This document shows, piece after piece, positions 52,821 to 64,000 of a stretch of DNA of 64,000 nt. Location of the stretch: the NCBI RefSeq assembly GCF_015062615.1, contig NZ_SUUH01000001.1, positions 158,356 through 222,355 of the forward strand. The letters are read 5' to 3'. A model generated the notes under the pieces. That model searched no databases, was not told the origin of the DNA, and saw only the letters and a program-made list of their open reading frames with translations. How positions within the stretch are numbered: position 1 is the first letter of the stretch; every line of letters starts with the position of its first letter. The DNA is from Denitrobacterium detoxificans. Its GTDB lineage: Bacteria; Actinomycetota; Coriobacteriia; Coriobacteriales; Eggerthellaceae. Made by a program: the position numbers and the translations under genes.

Positions 52821-55535
52821 CTATTTCGCGAGAGCAGCCTGAGCAGCAGCCAGACGGGCGACCGGCACGCGGTAAGGCGAGCAGGACACGTAGTCGGGAC
52901 CAATCTTCGCGAACTTCATGATGGACTCGGGATCGCCACCATGCTCGCCGCAAACGCCGAGCTTGAGCGCGGGGTTCGTGGAACGGCCCTTCTCGCAGCC
53001 CATCTTCACCAGTTCGGCAACGCCGTCGTCGAGCGTAGCGAAGGGATTGCGCTTGAGCAGGTGCTGCTCCATGTACGCGGGCAGGAACTTGGCCTCGGCG
53101 TCGTCGCGGCTGAAGCCGAGCGTCGTCTGTGTGAGGTCGTTCGTGCCGAAGCTGAAGAAGTCGGCATGCTTGGCGATCTTGTCGGCGATGACGGCAGCGC
53201 GAGGCAGCTCGATCATGGTGCCGATCTTGATGTCGAGCTCAACGCCCTCTTCGGCGGCAACGGCAGCCACGAAGCCCTCGGCCTTCTCGCGGAGCGTTTC
53301 GATTTCGCTCTCGAAGGCAACCAGCGGGATCATGATTTCCGGCTGGGGGTTCAGGCCTTCCTTCTTCAGGCGGGCAGCAGCCGTAGCGATGGCGCGAACC
53401 TGCATTTCGGGAAGCTGCGGGAAGAGGATGGACAGACGGCAGCCGCGCAGACCCAGCATGGGGTTGGCTTCGGCCCAACCGTCGATCTGAGCCATGAGGT
53501 TGCGCTTAGCGGCGATTTCGTCGGCGCTGGCGCCCTTCTCCTCCATGCGAGCGATGGCGACATCGAGCGCGCGGGGGCTTTCCAGGAACTCATGCAGCGG
53601 CGGATCGAGCAGACGCACGATGACGGGCAGGCCGTCCATGGCGCGGAACATGCCCAGGAAGTCGCCGGTCTGCAGTTCGCCGAGCTGCTTGACGCATTCG
53701 GCGCGCACGTCCTCGTTCTCGTCGAGGATGAACTTCTGGATGATCTGCTTGCGGTCGCCCAGGAACATATGCTCGGTACGGCACAGGCCAATGCCCTCGG
53801 CGCCAAACTTACGAGACAGCTCGGCATCTTCGGGGTTGTCGGCGTTGGCGCGAACACCCAGTTCGCGGATTTCGTCGGCCCACTCGAGGATGGTGTCGAG
53901 GTCGCCGGTGAGCTCGGGCATAACCAGGTCGACAGCGCCCTTCACCACGATACCGGTGGTACCGTCGATGGAGATCATGTCGCCCTCATGAAGCACGACG
54001 TCGGTGCCGGAAACGACGATTTCCTTCTTCTCGGCGTCGATCTTCAGAGCGTCGACACCGCAGACGCAGGGGGCGCCCATGCCACGAGCGATAACGGCAG
54101 CGTGGCTCGTCTTGCCACCATGGCTGGTGAGGATGCCCTCGGCGGCGATCATGCCGGCCAGGTCGTCGGGGTTGGTCTCCCAGCGAACCAGCACGCACTT
54201 GCGGCCTTCTTCAGCCACGCGCACGGCATCTTCGCTGCTGAACACGACTTCGCCCACGGCAGCGCCAGGGCTGGCGTTCAGGCCAGTGGCCAGAACGTCG
54301 TAGGTGGCGTTCTTGTCGAACTGGGGATGCAGCAGCTGGTCGAGCTGTTCGGGTTCGACGCGGGAAACAGCCTCTTCCTTCGTGATGAGGCCTTCCTTCT
54401 CCATGTCGATGGCGATATGGAGGGCGGCGGCAGCGGTACGCTTGCCAACGCGGGTCTGGAGCATGTAGAGCTTGCCCTGCTCGATGGTGAACTCGATGTC
54501 CATCATGTCGCGGAAGTGGTTCTCCAGCAGTACGAACACGTCTTCGAGCTCCTTGCCAGCCTCTTCCAGGCCCGGCGTATGCTTGAGCTCGGAGATGGGG
54601 CTGGTGTTGCGGATGCCAGCAACAACGTCTTCGCCCTGAGCGTTTACCAGGTAGTCGCCATAGTATTCCTTGGCGCCATTGGCAGCGTTACGCGTGAAGG
54701 CAACGCCCGTAGCGGACGTAGCGCCCTTGTTGCCGAAGACCATGCACTGCACGTTGACGGCGGTGCCCATGTTGTCGTCGATCTTGTTCTGCTTGCGGTA
54801 CAGAACTGCGCGGGGGTTGTCCCAGCTGCCGAAAACGGCTTCGATGGCCAGCTTCAGCTGAGCCATGGGATCCTGCGGGAATACGGCAACGCCATCCTGA
54901 GCGAGGTCGGGATAGGCGGCCAGGTCGACGTTCTCGCTGAAGATACGCTTGAACTCGGCTACGAGTTCCTGCAGGTCTTCCGCGGTAAGCTCGGTGTCGC
55001 TCTTGACGCCGCGCTCGTTCTTCTTGATGGTGATGGCGTTCTCGAACAGGTCGCCGTCGAGGCCCATAACCACGTTGCTGAACATCTGGATGAAGCGGCG
55101 GTAGGAGTCCCACGCGAAGCGGGGGTTCTCCGTCTGCTCGATGAGGCCGTTGATGGACTCGTCATTCAGACCAAGGTTGAGTACGGTATCCATCATGCCG
55201 GGCATGGAAATGGGAGCGCCGGAACGGACGGAAACGAGCAGCGGGTCCTTCGGATCGCCAATCTTCTTGCCCACGCGCTGCTCAAGGTCTTCGCGGTACT
55301 GGCGGATGGTGTCAAGCGCGCCCTCGGGCCATACGTTGCCAGCGTTGGAATACTCCATGCAGGTCTGGCAGGTGATGGTGAAGCCGGGAGGAACCGGAAG
55401 GCCAATGTTGGCCATCTCGGCGAGGTTAGCGCCCTTGCCGCCCAGCTGCGGCTTCATGTTCGTATTACCCTCGGTTACATTCTTGCCGTCAGCATCCTTG
55501 CCGAATGCATAGACGCGCTTCACTTCTTCGGTCAC
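52821..55535 (-). CDS. ppdK: Pyruvate, phosphate dikinase
   Basis: This 904-aa enzyme reversibly converts pyruvate, ATP and phosphate to phosphoenolpyruvate, AMP and pyrophosphate. The N-terminal ATP-grasp domain has GGKGANLAEMANIGLPVPPG and VRSGAPISMPGMMDTVLNLG. The phosphohistidine domain has GGKTSHAAVIARGMG with the swinging histidine. The C-terminal PEP-binding barrel has GIGLCRTEHMF and CGEHGGDPESI. The length matches bacterial PPDK. The PPDK regulatory protein gene lies 180 bases upstream on the same strand. Confidence 0.97.
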   Translation of the reverse strand: MTEEVKRVYAFGKDADGKNVTEGNTNMKPQLGGKGANLAEMANIGLPVPPGFTITCQTCMEYSNAGNVWPEGALDTIRQYREDLEQRVGKKIGDPKDPLLVSVRSGAPISMPGMMDTVLNLGLNDESINGLIEQTENPRFAWDSYRRFIQMFSNVVMGLDGDLFENAITIKKNERGVKSDTELTAEDLQELVAEFKRIFSENVDLAAYPDLAQDGVAVFPQDPMAQLKLAIEAVFGSWDNPRAVLYRKQNKIDDNMGTAVNVQCMVFGNKGATSATGVAFTRNAANGAKEYYGDYLVNAQGEDVVAGIRNTSPISELKHTPGLEEAGKELEDVFVLLENHFRDMMDIEFTIEQGKLYMLQTRVGKRTAAAALHIAIDMEKEGLITKEEAVSRVEPEQLDQLLHPQFDKNATYDVLATGLNASPGAAVGEVVFSSEDAVRVAEEGRKCVLVRWETNPDDLAGMIAAEGILTSHGGKTSHAAVIARGMGAPCVCGVDALKIDAEKKEIVVSGTDVVLHEGDMISIDGTTGIVVKGAVDLVMPELTGDLDTILEWADEIRELGVRANADNPEDAELSRKFGAEGIGLCRTEHMFLGDRKQIIQKFILDENEDVRAECVKQLGELQTGDFLGMFRAMDGLPVIVRLLDPPLHEFLESPRALDVAIARMEEKGASADEIAAKRNLMAQIDGWAEANPMLGLRGCRLSILFPQLPEMQVRAIATAAARLKKEGLNPQPEIMIPLVAFESEIETLREKAEGFVAAVAAEEGVELDIKIGTMIELPRAAVIADKIAKHADFFSFGTNDLTQTTLGFSRDDAEAKFLPAYMEQHLLKRNPFATLDDGVAELVKMGCEKGRSTNPALKLGVCGEHGGDPESIMKFAKIGPDYVSCSPYRVPVARLAAAQAALAK

Positions 55536-55715
55536 TTTTACTCCTTATTCGCGACGTTCTAAAAGTCTCTCCCCCGCGTGTAACTCCGAAATCGCGAGAG
55601 AGCACGCTAATAATAACGCAATGCAAACGGCGAATAGGCATTATGACAAAATGCGTACAATGACGACGCTAAGTGGCACTGTGCTCACATGGCGAAACGT
55701 CCCGCAGGCAATGCC

Positions 55716-56600
55716 CTAGCGCGGACGCGGAACGCTGCGCGGATGGCGCATCTCGTAGTAGCGCAGAATCTCCTGCGCCGTTTCCTCAACGGCGCGATGC
55801 TCGGTGTGGATGACGATGCAGCCAAGGCGCCGCATGAGAGCCCGCGCCTCATCGAGATCGGCCACAACCTGTTCGGGTTCGGCGTAGGACGACGCCACCG
55901 AAAGGGCGCGGCCCAAGCGCTTGCGGCGAATGTCGACGAGCACGTCAGACGTGGTCATGAGGCCGAAAAGCCGTGAAGGATCGACGTCGTACAGCTGACG
56001 CGGAGGCGTGCTCTGCAGGTCGAGCGGCACGTTGCTCACGCGGTACCCCTCTTGAGAAAGGTAGATGGAAATGGGCGTCTTGCCGCAGCGCGAAACGCCC
56101 AGCAACACGATGTCCGCCTTGGTAAGATCCTGCGGATTGCGGCCATCGTCGTGCTCGATCGTGAATTCCATGGCTTCGATGCGATTGAAGTAGCGCTCGT
56201 CGGTGGCATGCAGCTCGCCAGGCTGCAGGATGGGCTCCATGCCGCTTACCCGCTTGATGGAGGCAACGGCATCGGTCATGAGGTCCACGGCGGCAAACTG
56301 GGGATACTCGGCGAAGAACGCACGCAGCTTCTCATTCACCTGGGCGTCGATGATGGTGTACAGCACGATCATGTCGGGCTTGCCATACAGCTCGCGATGG
56401 TACTCGGCATGGGCGAGCAGGTAATCGCGCACCTCCTCGAACGAACGCACGTTGGGAAGCAGCTCAACGCGCGGCTCCGTTTCACCGAACTGGGCAGCCG
56501 CAGCACGTGCTATGGCCGACGCGGTAGTTCCCACCGAGTCGCTAATGACGTGGATGGTGGGAATGGAAGACGTTTCCGCGCCATATTGAATGGTCTCCAT
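55716..56600 (-). CDS. ppsR: PPDK regulatory protein (bifunctional kinase / pyrophosphorylase)
   Basis: This 294-aa protein of the DUF299 family inactivates PPDK by ADP-dependent threonine phosphorylation and reactivates it by phosphorolysis. Visible are VISDSVGTTASAIARAAAAQ, the P-loop-like GVSRCGKTPISIYLS and NVPLDLQSTPPRQLYDVD. It sits directly upstream of ppdK, its presumed substrate. GCGGAGGCATTTAC precedes the ATG and lies partly within the terminator of the preceding glyS transcript. The closely related PEP-synthase regulator is the alternative, but the ppdK neighbour favours this reading. Confidence 0.92.
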   Translation of the reverse strand: METIQYGAETSSIPTIHVISDSVGTTASAIARAAAAQFGETEPRVELLPNVRSFEEVRDYLLAHAEYHRELYGKPDMIVLYTIIDAQVNEKLRAFFAEYPQFAAVDLMTDAVASIKRVSGMEPILQPGELHATDERYFNRIEAMEFTIEHDDGRNPQDLTKADIVLLGVSRCGKTPISIYLSQEGYRVSNVPLDLQSTPPRQLYDVDPSRLFGLMTTSDVLVDIRRKRLGRALSVASSYAEPEQVVADLDEARALMRRLGCIVIHTEHRAVEETAQEILRYYEMRHPRSVPRPR

Positions 56601-56616
56601 GTAAATGCCTCCGCAT

Positions 56617-56645
56617 AAAAAAGACGCGCCCTAAGCGGGCGCGTC
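56617..56645 (-). terminator. Terminator of the glyQ-glyS operon
   Basis: GACGCGCCC (56623-56631) pairs with GGGCGCGTC (56637-56645), with six T residues on the minus strand, 22 bases after glyS. Confidence 0.92.
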
Positions 56646-56667
56646 GAACAAACGATTCACAACGTGC

Positions 56668-58758
56668 TTAGCGTGCCGCCTTTGCCAGCTTACCGAAATC
56701 AGCAACGCCCGAAAACGCCGAGACGAACTTGTTGAGCAACCGCAAACGATTGCTGCGCAGCGCCTCGTCTTCGGCCATGACCATGACGGCCTCGAAGAAC
56801 GCATCGATAGGCCCGCGCAACGAAGCAAGCTGCTTGAGCGCCGCCTCGTAATCGCCCGCAACAAGCAAGCCGGGAACCGCAGCGGAGACCGCATCGATTG
56901 CAGAGTCGAGCTCGGATTCCTCGCCCTGGAAAAGCGTTGCGTCGACTTCGATGCCCAAGGACTCGTCGCGCAGGTTATTCGCCCTGTCGTACGCGATTGC
57001 CAGGTCGGCCATGACCTCGGGCATACCGGCGCGAGCCTCTTCCAACGCGCGGGTACGCTTGATGATAATGGCGGGTTCCGTTACGCCCGCGGCGAGCACG
57101 GCGTCAACCGCGTCGGCAGAAGCGCCGCCATCTCGCAGGATGACCTTGGTGCGCGTAACGAAGAAGTCGACCACGGCAGCACGCACGGCATTTCGGTCGA
57201 ACGTGACGCCCTGACGATCGAACTCGTCAAGCGAGAAATCGATGGCGGCATCGAGGGACACAGGAAGCCCGGCCTCGAGCATGCCAACGATGCCGATGGC
57301 GCTACGACGCAGCGCGAACGGGTCGGAAGAGCCCGTGGGGCCCTGGTCGACGGCGAACAGGCCACAGATGGTGTCGAGCTTGTCGGCGAAGGCGACGAGC
57401 TTGCCCACCACGGTGTCGGGAGCGGCATCGCCCGCGAAGCGGGGCTGGTAGTGCTGGCCGATGGCCTGCGCAACCTGCGGCGTTTCACCGGAAGCCAAGG
57501 CGTAGTAGCTGCCCATGACGCCCTGCACGCTGGTGAACTCGATAACTGCATTGGTTACGAGGTCGGCCTTGCACAGGTACGCAGCGCGCTTCAAGTCGGC
57601 AGCGTCCTGCTCGGAAAGCTCCGCATCAACGGCCAAGTGGCCAGCCAGAGCGGCCAGGCGCTGGGCCTTGGCGCGCACCGTGCCCAGCAATTCCTGGAAC
57701 ACTACGGCGTCGAGCTTCTCGACATAGGACTCGAGCGGGTTCTTCAGGTCTTCCTCGTAGAAGAACTTCGCATCGGAAAGGCGGGCGCGCACGACGCGCT
57801 CGTTGCCATCGACGATGGTGGCATTGCAAGCGGGATCGCCGTTGGAGACGATGATGAAGTCGTTGGTGAGCTTGCCCTGCGCGTTGTACAGCGGGAAGTA
57901 GCGCTGGTGCATGAGCATGGCATCGACGATGATCTCTTCCGGCACCTGCAGGAATTCCTCGTCGAACGTGGCACGCAGAGGCGTGGGGTACTCGGAGAGG
58001 TTCACGACCTCGAGCAGCGTCTTCGCAGGCAGCTCGGCCTTGCAGCCCGTTTCGGCTTCGATGGCGGCAACGCCCTCGCGAATGATCTGCTCGCGCTCGG
58101 CCTGGGAAGGCACCACATAGGCGGAACGAACGACGTCGATAAGATGCTCGGCCGTGTCGACCACGTGCTCGCCCGGGGCAAGCACGCGATGGCCCATGGT
58201 GGAGTTACCGGAAACGGCACCCGCGAACGTAACGGGAATGACCTGGTCGTCGAGCATAGCGCAGATCCAGCGAACCGGACGCACGAAGTAATCGCGGTAT
58301 GCAGCCCAGCGGCAGCTGCGGGGCCACTTCAGCATGGTGATGAACTCCGACAGGATGCCGGGAAGCAGGCTGATGATGGGCGTAGCGGGGATTTCCTTCG
58401 TGGCGTACACGTACTCGACGCCACCCTCGTCGCGACGCTCCAGGTCGTCGGGCGTAAGGCCCTTGCCACGTGCAAAGCCGATGGCAGCCTTCGTGGGATT
58501 GCCGTCGGCATCGAACGCGATCTTGGCCGCAGGGCCACGATATTCCTCGCGCAGCGCCTCGGTTGCCTCGGGCAGACCGTAGCCCATCACGATGATGCGA
58601 CGGGGGCTCGTGAAGACTTCGAACTGCTGGAACGGAATGCGCGCAGCCTGGAATGCCTCGGGAACTGCCTTCTCGAGCTGCTTGCGTGCGGAGTCAAGAT
58701 CGAACGCGGGAATCTCCTCGACGCCGATTTCAAATGCGAGCGTATGCGTATTCGACAT
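56668..58758 (-). CDS. glyS: Glycyl-tRNA synthetase beta subunit
   Basis: This 696-aa beta chain of the alpha2-beta2 glycyl-tRNA synthetase carries tRNA-binding and HD-type domains. FEIGVEEIPAFDLDSARKQL opens the protein. GLPEATEALREEYRGPAAK, FVRPVRWICAMLDD and DPFALRRSAIGIV are diagnostic. The ATG at 58758 lies one base after the glyQ stop codon and has a GGGGGAG site inside glyQ. The two-subunit form is the bacterial type. Confidence 0.95.
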   Translation of the reverse strand: MSNTHTLAFEIGVEEIPAFDLDSARKQLEKAVPEAFQAARIPFQQFEVFTSPRRIIVMGYGLPEATEALREEYRGPAAKIAFDADGNPTKAAIGFARGKGLTPDDLERRDEGGVEYVYATKEIPATPIISLLPGILSEFITMLKWPRSCRWAAYRDYFVRPVRWICAMLDDQVIPVTFAGAVSGNSTMGHRVLAPGEHVVDTAEHLIDVVRSAYVVPSQAEREQIIREGVAAIEAETGCKAELPAKTLLEVVNLSEYPTPLRATFDEEFLQVPEEIIVDAMLMHQRYFPLYNAQGKLTNDFIIVSNGDPACNATIVDGNERVVRARLSDAKFFYEEDLKNPLESYVEKLDAVVFQELLGTVRAKAQRLAALAGHLAVDAELSEQDAADLKRAAYLCKADLVTNAVIEFTSVQGVMGSYYALASGETPQVAQAIGQHYQPRFAGDAAPDTVVGKLVAFADKLDTICGLFAVDQGPTGSSDPFALRRSAIGIVGMLEAGLPVSLDAAIDFSLDEFDRQGVTFDRNAVRAAVVDFFVTRTKVILRDGGASADAVDAVLAAGVTEPAIIIKRTRALEEARAGMPEVMADLAIAYDRANNLRDESLGIEVDATLFQGEESELDSAIDAVSAAVPGLLVAGDYEAALKQLASLRGPIDAFFEAVMVMAEDEALRSNRLRLLNKFVSAFSGVADFGKLAKAAR

Positions 58759-58759
58759 G

Positions 58760-59692
58760 CTACTCCCCCTTCTCTTCCTCGAGCTGGGGAGCCGAACCCA
58801 CCACATGCTCCATGTACGACGCGCAGCAATCCTTCACCATGGAACGGACGCGCAGAATGTATGCCATGCGCTCGGTAGCGGAAATGACGCCGCGGGCATC
58901 GAGCAGGTTGAACGCATGATTGCACTTCAGAACCCAGTCGTACGCGGGAAGCGGAAGGTTGGCGGCCAGGCACGCCTGAGCCTCGGCTTCGCAATTGTCG
59001 AACAGCTGGAACAGGAAATCGGTGTTGCCGATTTCGAAGTTGTACGTAGAGAACTCGCGCTCGTTTTCCAGGTAGACGTCGCCATACGTGAATTCGACGC
59101 CGTCGTCGCCACGCGCCCAGATGATGTCGTAGACGCTATCGACGCCCTGGATGTACATGGTAAGGCGTTCCAGGCCATAGGCAATTTCCACGGGAACCGG
59201 CGAGCACTCGAAGCCGCCCACCTGCTGGAAGTACGTGAACTGCGTGACCTCCATGCCGTTCAGCCAGACTTCCCAGCCAAGGCCCCATGCGCCCAGCGTG
59301 GGGCTTTCCCAGTCGTCCTCGACGAAGCGCACGTCGTGCTCGTTCGGCTCGATGCCAATGGCACGCAGGCTGCCCAGGTACAGATCCTGGATGTTGTCGG
59401 GCGAGGGCTTCATGAGCACCTGGAACTGATAGTAGTACTGCAGGCGATTCGGGTTCTCGCCGTAGCGGCCGTCGGTTGGCCTGCGGCAACCCTGCACATA
59501 CGCCGTACGCCAGGTATCGGGACCAAGCGAGCGCAGCGTGGTGGCGGTATGGTTGGTACCAGCGCCCACCGCACCGTCATACGGCTGCAGAATAACGCAG
59601 CCCTGCTCGGCCCAGTAATGCTGGAGATTCATAATGATGTCTTGGAATGTGGGAACGGCTCCCGCATTCACCGTGGCGTCCTGAGGTGCCAT
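58760..59692 (-). CDS. glyQ: Glycyl-tRNA synthetase alpha subunit
   Basis: This 310-aa catalytic alpha subunit contains [60 protein letters not shown] and [17 protein letters not shown]. It activates glycine and charges tRNA-Gly together with GlyS. It is the first gene of the glyQS operon. Confidence 0.97.
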   Translation of the reverse strand: MAPQDATVNAGAVPTFQDIIMNLQHYWAEQGCVILQPYDGAVGAGTNHTATTLRSLGPDTWRTAYVQGCRRPTDGRYGENPNRLQYYYQFQVLMKPSPDNIQDLYLGSLRAIGIEPNEHDVRFVEDDWESPTLGAWGLGWEVWLNGMEVTQFTYFQQVGGFECSPVPVEIAYGLERLTMYIQGVDSVYDIIWARGDDGVEFTYGDVYLENEREFSTYNFEIGNTDFLFQLFDNCEAEAQACLAANLPLPAYDWVLKCNHAFNLLDARGVISATERMAYILRVRSMVKDCCASYMEHVVGSAPQLEEEKGE

Positions 59693-59729
59693 GATCCTCC
59701 TCGTTGTCTTCCTGCAAAAGAATTGATGA

Positions 59730-60302
59730 TTAGCTAATGGGGCCGAAATGCTGGAACGGCCAGTAGATAAAGCACACGTGACCCGTAACGCTGGAAACGG
59801 GCACGGCGCCGAAGTAGCGCGAATCGGCAGAGTTGCCGCGATTGTCGCCCATTACCCAGATATAGCCTTCGGGAACGGTGTAGGGATATTCCACGGTAAC
59901 GTCGGCTGCGGTGCTAAGCGGGTACGATTGCTGCCCATTGGTGTAGGGCTCGAACGCCGCTTCCCCATCGACGTACACCACGCCGTCGACCAGGTCGACC
60001 GTCTGGCCACCCGTAGCAACAACGCGCTTCACGAGCGTGCGGCCGTCGACTTCGGGGTCGTCGAAGGTGACGATGTCGCCCACCTGCACGTCGCGGGAAT
60101 AATACGAAATCTTTTCCGAGAAGATGCGGTCATCCGACATGATGGTCGTTTCCATGCTGCCGGAGGGAACTTCGTAGGGCGTGATGACATACGTGCGGAG
60201 CAGATAGGCGCAGCCGACGATAAGGGCCACGATAACCAAGAATTCAACGCACGCGCGCCCGAAACCTCCCGACTTCGAAGGTGCATGGTTACCGGAATTC
60301 AT
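59730..60302 (-). CDS. lepB: Signal peptidase I
   Basis: This 190-aa protease has one N-terminal membrane segment (about 23-42). The catalytic serine is in PSGSMETTI and the general-base lysine in [25 protein letters not shown] is the conserved box E. It cleaves signal peptides outside the membrane. GAGAGGAAAG supports the ATG at 60302. It lies 77 bases after trmD and may be co-transcribed with it. Confidence 0.95.
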   Translation of the reverse strand: MNSGNHAPSKSGGFGRACVEFLVIVALIVGCAYLLRTYVITPYEVPSGSMETTIMSDDRIFSEKISYYSRDVQVGDIVTFDDPEVDGRTLVKRVVATGGQTVDLVDGVVYVDGEAAFEPYTNGQQSYPLSTAADVTVEYPYTVPEGYIWVMGDNRGNSADSRYFGAVPVSSVTGHVCFIYWPFQHFGPIS

Positions 60303-60379
60303 CGGCTTTCCTCTCCGTGGCGAAACGCCCAAACGTTACAAATGCTGAATTTTAATGATAGCGCTTCGAGAGCAACCCA

Positions 60380-61105
60380 TTAGCGGTTGTGCAAAGATTT
60401 CAAAAAGTCACGGTCTTGCTGTGACAAGTTGGATTCCTCGATGAGGTCGGGGCGCAAGCGAGCGGTGCGCTCGATGCTCTGCTCGCGGCGCCAGCGATCG
60501 ATGGCCGCATGATTGCCCGAAAGCAGCACGGGTGGCACCTCCATGCCCCGAAACGTAGCCGGGCGCGTGTACTGCGGGTATTCAAGCAAGCCATCGTAGA
60601 AGCTCTCGTCGACCGCGCTGCCCTCGTCGCCCAAGACGCCCGGAAGCAAACGAGCGACGGCATCGATGACCACCATGCTGGCAAGCTCGCCGCTGGTGAG
60701 CACGTAGTCACCCAGCGAAATGCAGCGATCGGCAAGCGAGTACGCGCGCTCGTCGATGCCTTCGTAATGGCCGCAGACGAACAGCAGTCGGGGCTTTTCG
60801 GAAAGCTCCTGCGCCAGCCCCTGGTTGAAGGGCTCGCCCGTTGGCGTAAGGAAGAGCGTGTAGGGCTTGGGACCCACAGAGACGATGCTGTCATACGCCT
60901 CGAAGATGGGCTCGCACTTCATGACGAGGCCCTGGCCGCCGCCATACGGTTCATCGTCGGTGGTGCGATGGCGGTCGTGCGTCCAATCGCGCAGGTCGTG
61001 GGCGTGAAATTCGAGAGCGCCCTTCTCCTGTGCGATGCGCATCATGCTCGTGCCCATCACCGAATCGTACATGCCGGGAAACGTGGAGAGCGTATCTACG
61101 ATCAC
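60380..61105 (-). CDS. trmD: tRNA (guanine-37-N1)-methyltransferase
   Basis: This 241-aa SAM-dependent enzyme methylates G37 next to the anticodon. The trefoil-knot motifs are YGGGQGLVMKCEPIFEA, FVCGHYEGIDERA and LGDYVLTSGELASMVVIDAV. A GTG start at 61105, overlapping the rimM TGA stop (GTGA) and preceded by GGAGG at 7 bases, gives the expected length. It belongs to the classical rpsP-khpA-rimM-trmD order. Confidence 0.95.
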   Translation of the reverse strand: MIVDTLSTFPGMYDSVMGTSMMRIAQEKGALEFHAHDLRDWTHDRHRTTDDEPYGGGQGLVMKCEPIFEAYDSIVSVGPKPYTLFLTPTGEPFNQGLAQELSEKPRLLFVCGHYEGIDERAYSLADRCISLGDYVLTSGELASMVVIDAVARLLPGVLGDEGSAVDESFYDGLLEYPQYTRPATFRGMEVPPVLLSGNHAAIDRWRREQSIERTARLRPDLIEESNLSQQDRDFLKSLHNR

Positions 61106-61656
61106 GATTCGTCCTCCGGGATATCTTCGTCGGACGACTCGGAAAGCGTGAGCAGACCAGCGGGAATGGCAGTGCCAACCACGCGCTCCTCTTCCTGAAT
61201 CGAGCGAATGAACTCGTCGACAGCGGGAATGAGCACTTCGCCGCGCTCGCCCTGCACGACCAGAAGAGACTGGCCGGGATTGTCGATGACTTCGGCAATT
61301 TCGCCCAAATCGCCGAACTCGGCATCGACCACACGCCAACCTGCAAGCGCAGAAGGCGTGCTGGCATAATCGATTTCGGGCAGGCTATCGCGCCTTACCA
61401 GGCAGTACGATCCAATAAGTACATCGGCATCCGAAGCCGATTCGACGCCATCGAACGAAACCTCGCAGGCATTGCCCTTGCTTTGATACAACTCGCGCAC
61501 AACCGCAGACCGAGGACCCTTCAGCGTGGGAGGCACGAAACGCACTTCCATGCCCTCCGAAAGCAGGAAAGGGAGCCCCGCGATGGCTTGCACCACGAGG
61601 TTCCCTTCAAGATTCCTAGTCTTCGCTACGCGAGCTACACGAACCCACGCACCCAT
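61102..61656 (-). CDS. rimM: 16S rRNA processing protein RimM
   Basis: This 184-aa RimM assists 30S head maturation and binds S19. The N-terminal barrel (VRVARVAKTRNLEGNLVV, SDADVLIGSYCLV) and the C-terminal PRC domain (LAGWRVVDAEFGDLGEIAEV, LIPAVDEFI) are recognisable. It starts one base after the khpA stop codon and its stop overlaps the trmD start. Confidence 0.92.
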   Translation of the reverse strand: MGAWVRVARVAKTRNLEGNLVVQAIAGLPFLLSEGMEVRFVPPTLKGPRSAVVRELYQSKGNACEVSFDGVESASDADVLIGSYCLVRRDSLPEIDYASTPSALAGWRVVDAEFGDLGEIAEVIDNPGQSLLVVQGERGEVLIPAVDEFIRSIQEEERVVGTAIPAGLLTLSESSDEDIPEDES

Positions 61657-61657
61657 T

Positions 61658-61909
61658 TTATTCGGCAATCTCCACATCGACGTGACGATCGGCTCGGACG
61701 GCAGCGGCACGAGCGAGCGTGCGGATGGCCTTGATTACACGACCCTGTCGACCGATGACCTTGCCCGTATCCTCTTCGTTGAGAGCGATCTCAACGAGAA
61801 TGCCCGCATCGGATTCCGTCTGGGAAACCTGCAGGTCGCCAGGATACTCAACAATAGGCTCTACGAGCGTACGAACCAATCCCGCCAGATCCATAGTCTG
61901 ATCGGACAT
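61658..61909 (-). CDS. khpA: KH-domain RNA-binding protein KhpA
   Basis: This 83-aa single KH domain has the GRQG loop (VIGRQGRVIKAIRTLARA). KhpA proteins form heterodimers with KhpB and bind many RNAs, affecting cell-wall growth in Gram-positives. It lies between rpsP (3 bases) and rimM (1 base). Confidence 0.93.
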   Translation of the reverse strand: MSDQTMDLAGLVRTLVEPIVEYPGDLQVSQTESDAGILVEIALNEEDTGKVIGRQGRVIKAIRTLARAAAVRADRHVDVEIAE

Positions 61910-61912
61910 AAT

Positions 61913-62155
61913 TTATGCGTCCTTGCGAGCGGTTTCGATGAGGCGAGCAACCGTGTCGGTGGGCTGAGCGCCATTGGCGATCCACTTGTCGACCTTCTCC
62001 AGATCGATCTGGATCATGGAAGGATCGGTGTTGGGGTTATAACGACCAACTTCGTCGATCAGACGACCGTCGCGAGGAGAGCGAGCGTCGGCGACAACGA
62101 TGCGGTAGTACGGGGCCTTTTTAGCGCCATGACGGGCGAGGCGAATCTTGACCAT
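61913..62155 (-). CDS. rpsP: Ribosomal protein S16
   Basis: The 80-aa S16 is recognised by [40 protein letters not shown] and [12 protein letters not shown]. An AAAGGAG site supports the ATG at 62155. It is the first gene of the rpsP-khpA-rimM-trmD operon. Confidence 0.97.
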   Translation of the reverse strand: MVKIRLARHGAKKAPYYRIVVADARSPRDGRLIDEVGRYNPNTDPSMIQIDLEKVDKWIANGAQPTDTVARLIETARKDA

Positions 62156-62224
62156 GAAGGTGAACTCCTTTAATTTCCTACGTATACGAGAGCGTAAAAG
62201 CGCTCTTGAAAACAGCAATTGGTA

Positions 62225-62253
62225 ATGTTAGCCCGTAGGGGCAATTTACGCAA
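62225..62253 (-). promoter_or_regulatory. Promoter of the rpsP operon
   Basis: On the minus strand TTGCGT (62248-62253) and TAACAT (62225-62230) are 17 bases apart. A small GAGCG/CGCTC hairpin lies in the leader (about 62187-62202), about 30-45 bases before the start codon. Confidence 0.65.
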
Positions 62254-62327
62254 GCATAGCGTTCAAACACAAACGAAATCCAGAAAGATTACCATGCAAC
62301 GCTCACAGCGACGGCGCACTCCCCCGC

Positions 62328-63734
<1,407 letters not shown>

Positions 63735-63743
63735 GCGTATCTC

Positions 63744-64000
<257 letters not shown>

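Noticed and set aside
52791..55562. A 923-codon open frame on the plus strand opposite ppdK
   Set aside because: It mirrors a clear PPDK gene and reflects GC-rich codon use; its translation is a His/Val/Glu/Ala-rich shadow with no recognisable motif. The same holds for the long frames opposite the helicase (21964-23469), the L,D-transpeptidase (4335-6086) and the 8.2-10.7 kb glycosyltransferase.

Overview
The window reads as a chromosomal segment of a GC-rich, Gram-positive actinomycete-like bacterium, most likely class Coriobacteriia, family Eggerthellaceae. This is inferred from four things: a Tat-exported lipoprotein flavin reductase beside a LysR regulator, siroheme-dependent heme synthesis, LCP and L,D-transpeptidase wall enzymes, and tRNA genes that encode their CCA ends. 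No integrase, transposase, phage gene or CRISPR array is visible.

Left part (1-30.5 kb). The 5' end of polA, glnA with a GlnR-like orphan regulator, and wall enzymes (LCP ligase, L,D-transpeptidase) lead into a surface-polysaccharide region: glf, rfbABDC for dTDP-rhamnose, several family-2 glycosyltransferases, and a Wzm/Wzt exporter on the opposite strand. A WecA/TagO-type initiating transferase lies further on. Between them are a DEAD-box helicase, a NifX-like protein, the infC-rpmI-rplT operon with an attenuator-like hairpin, two membrane proteins and a two-gene SufC/SufB iron-sulfur system.

Heme block (30.5-41.4 kb, minus strand). sirC-hemA-hemC-cobA/hemD-ahbC-hemB-ahbD-ahbA/B-hemL forms one tightly packed operon running from glutamyl-tRNA to heme b through siroheme. 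A tRNA-Glu(CUC) gene lies on the same strand just after hemL. Since HemA uses charged tRNA-Glu, the linkage may be functional.

Most unusual part (45.2-48.2 kb). On either side of tRNA-Pro, rdgB and the ssrA (tmRNA) promoter lie two non-coding arrays in mirror-image orientation. One follows tRNA-Gly leftward and one follows tmRNA rightward. Each has the same order: RNA gene, terminator, inverted copy of that RNA's own T-arm, a ~100-nt structured element, a duplicated 3' end of the RNA gene, then a large (400-620 nt) element. The two large elements share unpaired-looking motifs exactly, while their long helices differ in sequence but keep pairing. That is the signature of a conserved structured RNA. 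No protein explains them, and this is the best candidate for an undescribed system.

Right part (48.2-64 kb). A LysR regulator diverges from a Tat flavoprotein. After these come a sodium:alanine symporter, pyruvate phosphate dikinase with its regulatory kinase, glyQ/glyS, lepB, and the rpsP-khpA-rimM-trmD operon. The window ends with ffh and the acidic Glu-Pro-repeat C-terminus of an unidentified protein.
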